NCBI RefSeq assembly: GCF_900324465.2
Contig: NC_046614.1
Span: forward strand, 15,332,333-15,396,332
DNA from: Anabas testudineus
Lineage: Eukaryota; Chordata; Actinopteri; Anabantiformes; Anabantidae
DNA length: 64,000 nt
Direction of reading: 5' to 3'
The notes below the pieces were generated by a model that saw only the letters and a list, made by a program, of their open reading frames with translations, made no database searches and was not told the DNA's origin. Below are positions 43,214-55,225 of the stretch, piece by piece. The position numbers and the translations under genes are program-made. Position 1 is the stretch's first letter. Every line of letters begins with the position of its first letter.

Positions 43214-45969
43214 TTCACCGCCTCGACATTAAAGATAATAGGAATGCGCACAGGCTATTTCCAGTAATATAGATTTCCCTCGATCCTGGTGGAAAAACAC
43301 GGCGAGAGGTTTTCTCGGAGGTTTGTCGGAGTAATTACGACGGAGAAAACAACTTGTTATTGTCACAATAAAGTAAAATAACTGATTAACTCTTCAGCCA
43401 GGCCGGAGAAAAAGTCATTTTGCAGCGTGTTTCACTTTATAGCCCCGTGTTTCATGGTGAACTGTCGTTCAGTTCTTAATGCGTTTGTCAGTTTTCTCTG
43501 GGGTCCAGGGACTACTTGAAATATCATTTCTGCTCATTTGATCTCTCGTGATATTTGTTTTCTAGGGGATATGTCTTGGAAACCCCAGCTCACGCACCAG
43601 CAGCTCTCCCTGCCTCATGCGGGCCAATCCTATTTATTAAAATGACCAGAATCTGCTGTAATGCGGATCGTGTTCATCAGACAGGGACGTCGTGTTCAGG
43701 GGCTAAAGTTTTCAAAACGTCTCTATCAATACACAAACGCGTGGTGGATTAGAAAACACAGCAGCACATGAAACTGTGCTGTATCACAATCACGACCACA
43801 TCCACGAGAGTCTGCTGATCCCCAAAAGCTGAATCTCAACTTTTTCCAAGAAATCCTGAAATGAGCTTTTTTTTTCTAAGAAGTCTTGTGGACTTTATCT
43901 ATCCCTGCTGGATGCAGTTGGACAAATGTTTTTTTTTTTTTTTTTAGTTCATGAAAGAATAACGTCCACATTTTCTTTTGTGCACATTGACTTTTTATTT
44001 ATTCTAAAAGCAGAAACCTGAGAAAACCCTTTTTTAGATAAATCTAAGCTACCTGGAAGCTCACAGCCCATTTGTAACAACCACAAACACTGGCAGATTT
44101 CATTGTAGGTGATGCCTAATAAAAAGCTGTATTGTAATACTGGTGTAATTAATATGGGAAGGCAGCTGTGCCAAGTTCAGAAGACACTGCAGGGCCATTA
44201 AAGATTATCCATCTGGATGATCTAGTTTTGTAACTAGAGAGTGTTTTACATGGTAGGCAGGAAGTTTACCAAGAACTGGAAGATAAAAAGGTACACACTG
44301 TATGAAGTTCCACTAGCCTCTGGGTTTTTTTTAAATTTTTTTATACCTGAGCATAATTTCAAAGTTTACTACTTTTAAAAACATCTTTACACATCTTTAG
44401 ATTGTTGCATCTGTAGCTCTTCCCTCAAGAATGGGCTAATGCTGCAACTACTGCTTGTTTTCCTTAATAATTAATCTGCCACTCCTTTCTTTTATTGTTG
44501 TAGTTGTTAAATAATAGCAAAATTTACATCTATTATACAACATAAATTATTACTTTCTTTTCCAAATGCATATTTATTTCCTGTTGATCCAGCAATCGAT
44601 CAGCTGAGTATCAGTAGTTTGAATTGGATTGTGGATTGTGGAAAGGCACATGTGCTGCCAGTGAGAACATTTCAAAGCTTTGAGATTCCTTTTTTTGTAA
44701 AACACTCGTCCTGGTGAACGCACCCTGACTTGGATTTGACCTACTCTACATGTGCATCGCCTTAACCCCAAGTGACAAAGTGACTCCAAGCTTGGATTTA
44801 CATCATTTGATCCAAGCATGGAGGCATACACAGGTAGTCATGCCTGCCAGTGAGCTGTTTTGTGATTAGTAGACACAGTTCCCAAAATAAAAAGCATATG
44901 GGGCTGACATGATTTATCTCCAGGTTTGTTGTGCATTTGTTGTTAAATGTTTTGGACTCTCCAGTAACGTCTGACGTGTTCGTGTTTTATTTTTCCATCT
45001 TGACATAAGATTACAAAGTTGCTGTCTGCTTTCTCCTGAAGTCAGGTGATGTTTCAGGAAAAAGTAAGTGGAGTGTGCACAGAATCTGTCTGGTTCAGTG
45101 AAGCCTCACATCCTCTGTGTTAAGAAACAGCAACTGTCGAGGCATTGCACAGAGTGATTTAGTAGACGTTCTTCCAGCGTGGCTGACTGTAAACACTGGA
45201 AATCTGTTTCAACCGAAGCAGATACAACACAGATGAAAACACATGACCATAACCCCATAATTAGCTATAATTGTATGTTTATCGCACAATTTAGAAATGA
45301 ATCATCAATTAACAACTTTTTTTTTAATTAATGTACTTATCTGAGCTGTTGTTTGGCTACATTACATACTAACTAGAAATTATAATCAGCCAAACCGCAC
45401 ATATAAAAAGCATTCTTGGAAAGATTGAAAATGTTATTCTTTGTATATTAATCATTTCCAGCTTCATTTCCACTATGACCTGGATTACAGGACAAAGGTG
45501 TCTGTCAGCACTTTACTGCACAAATTAACACAGTATTTACATAATGATATCTTGAATATACCTAACCTTTCCTGTGTACACACGTTACATACCAAGAACT
45601 TCCTAAGAATCAGTAAGAGGAATGATGTTGGAGACACAATGAATAACTGTTGTTCTCCCAACGTGGTGAAAAAAAAAAAGGGTGTTTCCTCAAGATTCTT
45701 AGAAACATTTTCACTGCCTGGAATTAGCACCATAAATTCATCCGTTGTACCTTAGGAAAAAAAAAAAAAACTATTCATCAGCAGAACGCTGTTCACAGGG
45801 AAAAAGGCCTGGAGACAACCAACCGCTGAGTAAGCTGATCTTGACAAAAGAAATTTTTAATCAACTTATTGAATTTCAGATTCTGATCAGATGAATGGAC
45901 AACATCTGTGAATGCAAAGCATTTCTGTGAATGTTTAATATGTGGCAGTAATATTTAGCTTCAGCAGCA

Positions 45970-46620
45970 GCAGGGCTGTAACAGCGGCCCCCCACTTTGG
46001 TCCTTATTGAAATATCTCAACATTTATTAGGTGGATTGTGATGAGCATTCGTGGTACCCAGAGGATGAATCCTACTGATTTTGGCATTCAATAGGCTTTA
46101 AAGCACTTTAAAGCACCACTATGAGGTAGACATTTGCAGTTCTGACTAAATGTCTCAGTAAATGTTGGAATGCTGTCCTAACCCTCCTCTGGTTGAATCA
46201 TAATAAATGTACTCAGTCCCTCATTTGGCCTCTAGCTCAAAGCTTTCATCTTTCTATTTCTAGTCAAATATCTTGACATGTACTCGATGCACTGGTTTCA
46301 TTTTGTACAGACCAAACATTGGTTCCAAAGCGATGTTTACTGACTTTTCCTCTAGCACCACCATCAGGTCAAAAAATAATTTGTCCAGTACTTGCCGGTT
46401 TATGACCAAAATACCTAGAAAACCAAACACATTCTTGTCAGCCTTAGCTCTAGTCTATTAGCGAACGTCAGCATTGCAAGACATAAAACTATCGGGGAAC
46501 ATGATAAACATGACATATGGTAAACATCAGCATGTTGCCGGGCTAACATTTGGATTTACAGTAGTTCAAGTTACTGCCATGCCTAAATACAGCCTCACAG
46601 ACCTACTGCTGTTGAACTCC
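45970..46620. repeat. Decayed repeat with AATATCTCAACA...GGTGGATTG units, copy 2
   Basis: Contains GAAATATCTCAACATTTATTAG, CAGAGGATGAATCCTACTG, CACCACTATGAGGTAGACAT and ACTTTTCCTCTAGCACCACC blocks, then a GCTAACATT..ACTGCCATGCCTAA end. These are the building blocks of a widespread teleost repeat; the internal units are themselves repeated. Confidence 0.6.
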
Positions 46621-47234
46621 ATAATTATAACTAATGAGCTCAAGGTTTCATAGTCGACTAAGAATCTAATAATGAATTAGTTAACAGAGTTTTTACTGAG
46701 TTGGGACATCATTCGTGCTAATCTAAACGGCAACCTTAAGTTGGGGTCCTGTTCGTTGTAGACTATGTGCTTTGCAGAGACATGCAGAAGACACCAGCAG
46801 AGGATCATGACCGGAGAAGTTTACAGTATGTGCACAGACTGACCCTAACTCACCCTACGGCTGAGATAGCTGCAGAAGCTCCCAACAGTTGCCTGTGCTC
46901 AAGCTCAGGCCTCAAAGAGCAGATGACAGTTATGAAAATCACTAATCAATACGAATATTTAGCACGTGTTTGATGACGCAGCCTCAGTTGCAGATTTGAT
47001 TTTCATGCAGTTAAATCCATACAGTGTAGTATTTGAAGCACGATGACCTCACGGCACTTCAGGAGTAGATGTCTGACTCAACAGCTGCTGGTCTCATATA
47101 AAACCTTGTTAATCGGAGATTGAATTACCCTATGTTTATCTTAGCACAACAGACCAAAAAGGGAAGTGTTTGCATTCATTAAACATTGCAAGCTAGATAC
47201 ACACATCATTACCAATACTGTGTATAAACAAGAT

Positions 47235-47240
47235 TTTATT
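47235..47240 (-). terminator. Candidate polyadenylation signal of twf2
   Basis: An AATAAA hexamer on the minus strand about 540 bases past the twf2 stop; another lies nearer 47547. Confidence 0.35.
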
Positions 47241-47780
47241 TCGATTTTAGTTTTCTATTGTTTGTTTTCTTACAAATATTGTTGATACAAAACTTGTATT
47301 GGAGGCTAGACGCGAGGTCTGAAACATCTGACAATGCATTTACAATTCCATGCAGGTCTATCACACTGTAAACTTCTCTTCTATATTTGTTTTCAAGGAT
47401 GAAATATACAGACTTCATAACAAGGCCGTCTGTCTGCTTTACAGCCTAGCTCTCGTCCAAATGGAGGAATCAATTAACAGAATGACTCATTCTTTGTTAT
47501 ACTCCGGTCTTCCTAGATAGATTAATCAATGTCAATCTTTATATTTATTTCCTCTAATTGTCTGTGTTAAACTAACCAAGAGAGACACATGTTTTACCAG
47601 CACATTTCCATGAGAAACATGCTTGTTATTTATATATCCCAAGTGTTTTCAGTACATAAACAGCAGAGAAAGTCCAACCATGTGCACATTCCTCTGGGGC
47701 TGACGAGGTGTTAGTGGGTCTGGGGGAAATGAGGAGAGCTGGAACTGCAGACACGACCATAGAAGATTATTTGTCTGTGT

Positions 47781-50700
47781 CTAGCTGTTCTGTATGTTCT
47801 CTCCCGTCCCCTTAATGAGGCGCTTGTGTCCCCTTTTTCCTGCTGGCCCGCGGGGCTTAGCGAAGGCCTGCTTGTGGGCATGCTGCTTGGGATGAACCTC
47901 GTCGTACAGAAATTCCTCTGTTAGTTCATCTCCGTTGTCGATCTCCAGCTGCACACGGATCCAACAAACGGACAACAAGAATACAGGTATTAAAACATAG
48001 CACATGTGGGCAGTGCCCTGACTTTCCATTAGAGATTGCTAATTAAAAATAACTTTGACATTTATTGGTCAGTTCGAGGTCTGGAGCTGTAAACACACAG
48101 GACTGTAACCAGGATTTTAGAAACACTGAGATCTTTCCAAAGCACTAACACATTTTTTCCATTTAAAAATGTTCATACTTTCAGTTAATTTGGGTATTTT
48201 CTGTACATTAACTGATTGATTGCTTTCTGATGCGGAAACAGTAATTAGCCTTTATTTGTTTGGTTTCATAAGCAGTCCAATCTAAATACACTGAAAGTAA
48301 AAACAGTAAAAAATCAGCCTCCAGAATACCAACCACATGTAAGTGTTTAATTGTAGGTTGCTACGAAAAAAAAAATCCCCAAATTCCTAGAAAGGAACAT
48401 GACGTTACAGTCCTGTAACTCCATCCATCTGTTACCTTTTTAGCCACTTCCAAATGGTAATCTTTCTCCACTTCGTCCAGTAGTCGACTCTTGCAGCTGG
48501 AATACAGCATTCTCTCCTTGATGCTACAGCTGTACCCTGGCATGGAGTATATGAACACTGTAAACGGGAAGAAAAATAGAAGTAAATCATTAATGTTGAT
48601 GCAGGTCGGTGGTTCAGAGCTGGAGACGAAACCCTTTTCATTTTTTATATTCATGTTGTGAAGTACAGAATACTTGCCCTTCAGGTCTAAACACACTCTT
48701 CAAACTCTCAACAATGAGAGAAGAAAAAACAATATTTGCTCAAAGCGCTCACACCTCCTGTACACACTGAAGCTGTTTTCTGTCACAAGTCTCTCAAGTA
48801 AATATTGATCAACAGTAAAGGGGTCAACAGCCAAGATGGTTAGGAAACCTTCTGTCAGTGTCTGCCGTTTAGTCTATGCCTCCTCGTGGGTGTTTGTTCA
48901 CCTTGTGCACAAGTAACAAGAGGAGGATCGTCCGAGGAATTAGTGACATACCGACAGATTCCAGGTAGTCTCCTTCATGGGAGTGTTTGTAAAGGAAGAA
49001 ATGGTATCTGGGAGTGTCTTTGGGAACCCTGCGGGGTAAATCTCGAATTTCCGTCGGGTTGGAGTGGACCAGCTCGATTATCTCCTTCTCCACATCCAGC
49101 CTCTGACACAACAGTGACACACAGTGACTTAGAGTGCATCCTATAACCAAGAACACAGCAAACTGCTCCTCGTCAGGTTTCTTTTTAGAGTGAAGCTGAA
49201 AGCCTGACACTGTCTTAGTGACGTTACTCTTATTCCTGAGGCCCGCCGGTATAAACTCACTCACCAGTTGCATGTAGTTGATGCGTTTTTGGGCAAGTTG
49301 CTGAAGTGCTCTTTTAGCTGTTTCCTGCAGAGGAAAAGCAAGACCCTGGAGTGTCTGGTGTTTACTGTCCACACTGATCTCTGCCTTCACCTGAAGAGGG
49401 CAGCAAGCAGACACATTTCCTGTCACTTTTTAAAATCCTCTGACTTAAGGAAGATCCACAAATTGTCAGTAGGAGAATGTGTAATGAATATTCTGTAAAA
49501 CAAACGTAGTTTTAAAAGATATCACCAAATACAGGTGGATACAGATTTTGTAATGATATACAGTAAATAATATAACGTACCTGTTTAACCCGGCCCTGTA
49601 AAAGCAATCACAACAAAGAGTTACATTTCATATAAAGGGAGAAGACCGTTGCTCTTATTTAAGAAAAAACGGCTCACATACGTCACAGAGGGCACGTTGA
49701 CCTCTCACCTCAGTGATTTTGATCCTCTGGAGCTCCTGCTCAGCTAACGTGAGCGGTGCTGGACCTGAGCAGGATGACACATGATACTGGTAGCCCAGCA
49801 AACAGATGTCCTCCTAGTGTTGTAAGGAAAGTAAAGAGGCCTCGTAAAATATGTCATCAAAGTAAAGTGGACCATCTATCGGGCCGATGCATGGTGACGT
49901 GTAATGGTGCTGACCTCAGTTGTACCGAACATCTCATACTTCACGTGACCGCCACCAAACTCTTTCTTCACTGTAGCACGCGTGGCAGCATACAGCATCT
50001 TTTGTTTCACCTGCAATGATCACAGGGCAAATCAGAGGGACTATCACACAGCAGAGATGTGGACTTTAAAAAGTGAAACAGTCCTAGATAGGAACTTTTC
50101 TGATCACGTAACTATTTAAACATTCCTGTGATGTGCTACTTTTTCACTATTGTCTGTGCTCGGATTAGTCTTGTTTTTACAATCATATGATACAATATGA
50201 CATTTATATTAAACCTTTCATGGTTTCTATTCATTTGCTTTCGTTTGTTCTATTGCTCGGCACAGAATGAGTTACATTTCTGTAGTTTAGCTTCCCTCAT
50301 TTCATTGGTACCATTCATTTGTGGTTGTACAACTTGAAGAGCTCAGTGCAGCAGTGTTTACAATCACCAAACTCATTAATGTTTATTTATTTGGATCTGC
50401 TGAGATGCTGCTGGTGTCCTCAGAGTGGTGGTTTCTCCCCCCAGGCTGTGTTTATATGCATATGGTACTGATACTGTCTGCTTGCATGAAGGTCTGAAGA
50501 CATAATTGTAAATACGGTGACTACAAGTGATGAATAATATCCAGATTTCTTGTATTGAAATCTCAACAAGTTCCCAACACTATTCAAATACAATAGTAAA
50601 TTGGTGGTATTAAGATGTGCATGTTCAGGGTTTCCACAACAAAACAATATGAAATGATATGCGGTACATCTTACTGGAGACTGGTCAGGAGACCATGATA

Positions 50701-53700
50701 TGAAGATCCACTCGTAGCCCTGTGCATTCTGGGAGTCAAGGCGGTACAGTATGTAGCAGGGCTCCTGATCGTCCAGGAGAGGAAGCAGGAAGCGATCATA
50801 ATCCTGGTCCCAGCTCTTTTCTGGCTCTCTGTAGGCCCCCAGCACCAGCTGCTCTGAAAACCAGACCCCTACTCATCACATACCTTACCCCAAGGACAAT
50901 ATTCACATTTTCAACAATTCACACTACAACAGCACCACTAATATAAGATGGTACAATGCTGGATGATTAGAAAACGTTGATATTGCACAGGGTATGCATT
51001 TTCTTGTAACCTATACTACACGTGTTTGCTACAGTATGAGTCAGTTGCCACCAGCCTACAATCACACGCAGTGTGGATTTACATGTAAGATGACTGTTAT
51101 TATTGTAATTTGATTCTAAGGAGCAGGTGTAGTGTCAAACCTGTATATGTTAAGTTATGTAAACAGCGAGGTTGAAAAGTCTAACATCTGTGATGTTTTC
51201 ATGTCAACCTGGGAAGAATCAGATCCGTTTTTAGAAACCACAAGACATTATCAGATTTAAAATGAAGTCATCATGTCTAAGCACGTGTATGATCATGTTA
51301 ACTCCTTTAAACAAAAGGTCACACGTCCTTATGTTTTATCCACTGAAGCACGCAATCACGTGACACTCCAGTGGATTTATCTACTCGTCACAGGCTTGAT
51401 TACCCAACTGTTCACCTGTCATAAATATGGCTGATCCTCAAGTTTCCAGCAGATCAGTGTTTACTCAGTGGTATTGTGATGATGGGAAACATGGAATCAA
51501 CTGATCCAGTTTCTGCAAAACATTTTTCGAGACCTGGCACTGCCCCTTAGAAACCCTTGGTGTAGCCTTGAATTCGTCTTTGTTTAGAATCACAAATTGA
51601 TTTCTGAATTGACTGACATTAAATTTCCTGTTATTAGGATAAGTTTCAGTTTTATATTTAGCCCGTGCGGTCTCTCCGCTCCCTTCTCCCAGTATGAAGT
51701 CGCTCCACTCAGTGTCAAAACCTGCAGTGACAGTCACAACGTTGGCTCCATGTGCAGTGGCGAAAGAAAGCACAGACCAAACCCTGAGCTAAAAATATGA
51801 CTATTAGTACTAGTTTCAGTCTTAATGGAGCTGATTGTCCAAACCCTAACAGCCCGGTTTAATTAAATATACAAAACATGCACATATGTTCGATGATGTC
51901 CTTGTGGGGTGCAGGGGGATTTCCTGACTGTCTCTTGGGACATGTTGCTATTCTGAGCTGTGGCACATTCCAGCTCTGCACACACATACTTTCCATCAGC
52001 AATTCTCTCTTGTTCATGTCTTTATAGGTTTCATTGTGAAACTGTATGTGAATCACGTCGGGCGTTGCGCCTTTTTATCCTTAAAGTAGAAAGTAAAGTT
52101 GTGAAATCATGGCAGACCAGAGATCAGGGGACAGTCAGGTGACCAGAAACCAAATGCCCTACGGAGCCAGAGGTGATGAAATCGTCGGGAATGATCTTGT
52201 TTTCTCTTCTGACATTGAAAGGACACCGGTGGTGTCACCGGGCAGCAGATTGCAACGATGTAAAAAAACATGTCCCTTCAAATAGTCAATGACGCTCCAG
52301 AGAGATCAAAGCTCTTCAGTAAGGAAGTAAATCAGAGCTGACAGCATTTCACTGGGATGCTGTCAACATCAATACTCCGAGTGATGAGACCAAATATTTA
52401 ATATGATGAGCACGGTCCACAAACATAGCCCCAAAAAAGTCCCAGAATGCATCAGCCGTGAATCATATTACAACATGACACTGGTCAGATACCAAAACAA
52501 GATGTAAACACCCAATGAACATATCAGTCCACATCTGTAATCATCTACCTAGAAACCTATTGCATTACTGGCCATTTTTGCACTGACTGCTCAGCTGACA
52601 CTGAACGCCTGTCCTCACGCAGCACGACGACGGCTGACGCAATCCTCTTTTCCAAGAACGTAGTCGAATCGTCTCTAGCAGTGGTTTACCAATCACCATT
52701 CAGCTCGTGACTATTTAATATTCATCTGTCTGCACTTGATACAAGCTGTATATTTTTAGTGGTCAGAAGTTCAGGTTAACATGGATCCAATTCTTATCTT
52801 ATGTATTTGAGCAGCAGGTTTAAGCATCTTAGATACGGAGGCCTCACATCCTCTTACAGAAGTTTCCTTTGGACTTCAAATCAAATCTAACCAAGTTTTA
52901 TTTATAGTGGCCTTTAGGATAAATCAAACATTTGCCTCCAGAGACTTTACAGTTAATACAAAATATGACTTTGTCTGCCCTTTCTCTGGTTTTTGTCAGG
53001 ACGTGTAGTGTGAATTATGCAACCTCACATACACTCGTGCATGTTTTTCTAAACTGTGTCAAGTCAGTTTGCCACAGGTGAATTCAGATCAAATTCTACA
53101 TACTGAATGAAAATGAAGGCGAACAAATTAAGTAAATCTGTTTAACATTTGTTAAATAAACTTGGTACAGTTGTCATTGTGGTTTATTGAGAGCAGGCTG
53201 ATGTCATGACAGACTGCTTTATCATCTTGGAACAGAGAGTTTCCAGGTCATGTTAACGCAGCAGCAGGACTATTTTGGAAACTTTCTCGGTCACACCAGA
53301 GCATTCACAGAGATTTCTAAGAGATAAAATAACTATGTCAGTTTTTCTATGAATAATAGATTTTCAAAAATTCTGTTATACACATAAAATAATGGATATT
53401 TTCATGCCTACAGGCTTAAAAAAAGCCCTTAAAACAGTCAACTCAAGAAAACAAGCTTCTCTGGCTGAACTGTCAAAGTCAAAATAGACATCGTGTCACA
53501 TAGAGCTGCATCTCACTCCATTCAGTGAACTAAAACGTCACCACCTTCTTTGGTCTCTAGCTTTAGATATTTTTTGTGAGGAGTCTGTTTTATATCATTA
53601 TTATTTTTTTCCTACCATTTCCTGACAGTATGTAGACCGAACTTTAATAATCAAATTATTAGTTTTGTTTGGAAGGGCCACAAAATAATGTTTGACCATT

Positions 53701-54079
53701 ATAAACAATGGCTCCTTGTGTAAAAGCCTTGTTTTGTCCAGATGAGTAATTTGTTGAGGATCTATTCATTATGTGAGATTTGGATACTCACCCGGTGATT
53801 GTGTACAGTTCTGCTCAGATTTAATGTAAACCATCTGCTAGAAATGTAATAACCAACCAAATGTAAAACCTACAAGGTCATCACCATGGACAATGTGTGT
53901 TTTACACCCGCCACCTCTGAGGGCCTGCTCATCGTCAGTGTAAGGCTCCACCACACAGTGTCCAGTGTCTCGGGTCACTCACCGTCTTGGATGCGCACCT
54001 TGATGAGGCGCACTGCTCCACGTCTCGCCCTGGCCAGGAAGTCCCTCAGCTCTGGCGTCACCACTAGTGCAAGAAACAT
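47781..54079 (-). CDS. twf2: Twinfilin-2, actin monomer- and capping-protein-binding protein
   Basis: Cytoplasmic ADF-homology protein that sequesters ADP-actin and binds capping protein. Exons are 53983-54079, 50675-50853, 49915-50010, 49709-49813, 49265-49390, 48952-49102, 48436-48557 and 47781-47948. The first ADF-H domain runs from [15 protein letters not shown] through [28 protein letters not shown] and [19 protein letters not shown]. The second starts [18 protein letters not shown] and includes [19 protein letters not shown] and [26 protein letters not shown]. The tail [21 protein letters not shown] and [11 protein letters not shown] is the capping-protein and lipid-binding end. The N-terminus is uncertain: no MAHQTG exon was found, and a Met at 54079 opens directly into the domain ([11 protein letters not shown]). 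An acceptor TAG at 54066-54064 is the alternative. Confidence 0.93.
49581..49595 (-). CDS. twf2: Candidate 15-base in-frame microexon of twf2 (GRVKQ)
   Basis: Between twf2 exons 49709-49813 and 49265-49390, the minus strand reads TTTTACAG, then 15 bases, then GTACGT. Both splice sites are strong and the 15 bases translate in frame to GRVKQ, just before VKAEISV. Neither human twinfilin as I recall it has these residues. It may be an alternative exon or chance. Confidence 0.4.
52875..52990. repeat. Decayed dispersed repeat (AAGTTTTATTTATAG...TTTGCCTC type)
   Basis: AACCAAGTTTTATTTATAG, then ACATTTGCCTCCAGAG, CTTTACAGTTAATAC and a TCTGCCCTTT-like end match a frequent teleost repeat that I recall as having TTTGCCTCAGAGGGCTTTACAG. 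It lies in the large first coding intron of twf2. Confidence 0.55.
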
Positions 54080-55225
54080 CGCGAGTCAGCAGTCTGTTCC
54101 TCCTGCCAGGCACAGCAGCAGGGGTGTTGAGAGACAAAGACGATGCAGTCGATGGGACTGGAGCTCCACAGCAGCAGGCCCAAATATTCAGTCCAGTCAA
54201 GACACTCAAGTCCAACCAAACAAGTCTGTTGTAAACGTCCTTTACTTCAAATAAGGTGACCGAGCGCTGTTCCGAATGCTGAAGAAGGCGAACACTATGT
54301 GTGGACTCAGTGAGCGAGTGTCACAGTCTGAGTAGGGACATTGCTCAAGTAACTGGGACAGTATCATGTGCATGCAGAGAGGGAACCTGATCACCTCTCT
54401 CCAAATTTAGCTCTCTCTGACTGACTGACTGTCCAGGCCTGGGTACTGGTCTGTGAACAGCAGAGGAGGAGAGTGTGACCTGTAAACCTAATTACCACCT
54501 TCTGAACAAAGAACCTAAACTTTGATGTATTGCCCCAAAACAAGTCACCATCAAAGGGTAGCTTCTGTGAGGCCCATGTGAATCACTGTAACATAGTTTA
54601 AACAATAATACACATGTAACTGGTCTGGACTCATTTTCTGATTTGAATTTCACCCCAAATTGGTGAAGTAAAAAAAGAAAATGCAATGCGCTGTTTCTCG
54701 TAAATATAATTATGTAATTACACTGATTTGATCTAATGTGGTGGGAAAATGCAGATGTTTTATTTCATTTAAAAAGAAACAATATTATAATAAAAGAGCA
54801 TGATCAGCTTTTTCCCCTCCCAATCTCTCATCTCCCTTATTACTCCACACAGGACAACTCTGATGATCAAGAGATTGTGTAAGATGTTTTCACTGACATA
54901 GTGTCTGATCATGCTGACAGCATCTTCCCAAAGCCAGACAGACATTTCAAAACCAAAATCTGCCAACACTTACACAGATAAACAAAACATTAATCAAGTA
55001 ATAAAGGTAACAGAACCAGTGTCTTACACAAAAACACTTTAATGTTTAAATAGAAATATAAAAAAAACATAAACAAATGATTTATTTCTATAAACTACTT
55101 ATTTACAATATGAAACCGGTTTGCCACAAGTTTCTGTGTTATTCCCACAGAACTGGCTGTGCTGACACCTGCTGGTCACTTTGACTTTGGTCTTCAACAA
55201 AAGACATGTCTTCACTTTTCTGTCA
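54080..55225. other. twf2 upstream region and wdr82 3' UTR
   Basis: No separate gene seen. The left part should hold the twf2 promoter and any missing 5' exon; the right part is the wdr82 3' UTR, with AATAAA on the minus strand at 55081-55086. Confidence 0.5.
55081..55086 (-). terminator. Candidate polyadenylation signal of wdr82
   Basis: An AATAAA hexamer on the minus strand about 140 bases past the wdr82 stop. Confidence 0.55.

Larger units (their letters stand above)
42445..47780. other. cish-twf2 interval without recognised genes
   Basis: Left part: cish 5' UTR and CpG-rich upstream region. Right part: probable twf2 3' UTR with a polyadenylation hexamer at 47235. Between them are dispersed repeats and AT-rich sequence. 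Open frames such as 45441-45755 and 46273-46461 have no recognised family. Confidence 0.5.

Noticed and set aside
49709-49813. Apparent one-base frameshift in a twf2 exon
   Set aside because: It arose from miscounting one A on first reading. The correct sequence gives a 105-base exon in frame ([15 protein letters not shown]).
53886-54254. 122-codon plus-strand open frame
   Set aside because: It overlaps the twf2 first coding exon in antisense; there is no family resemblance.
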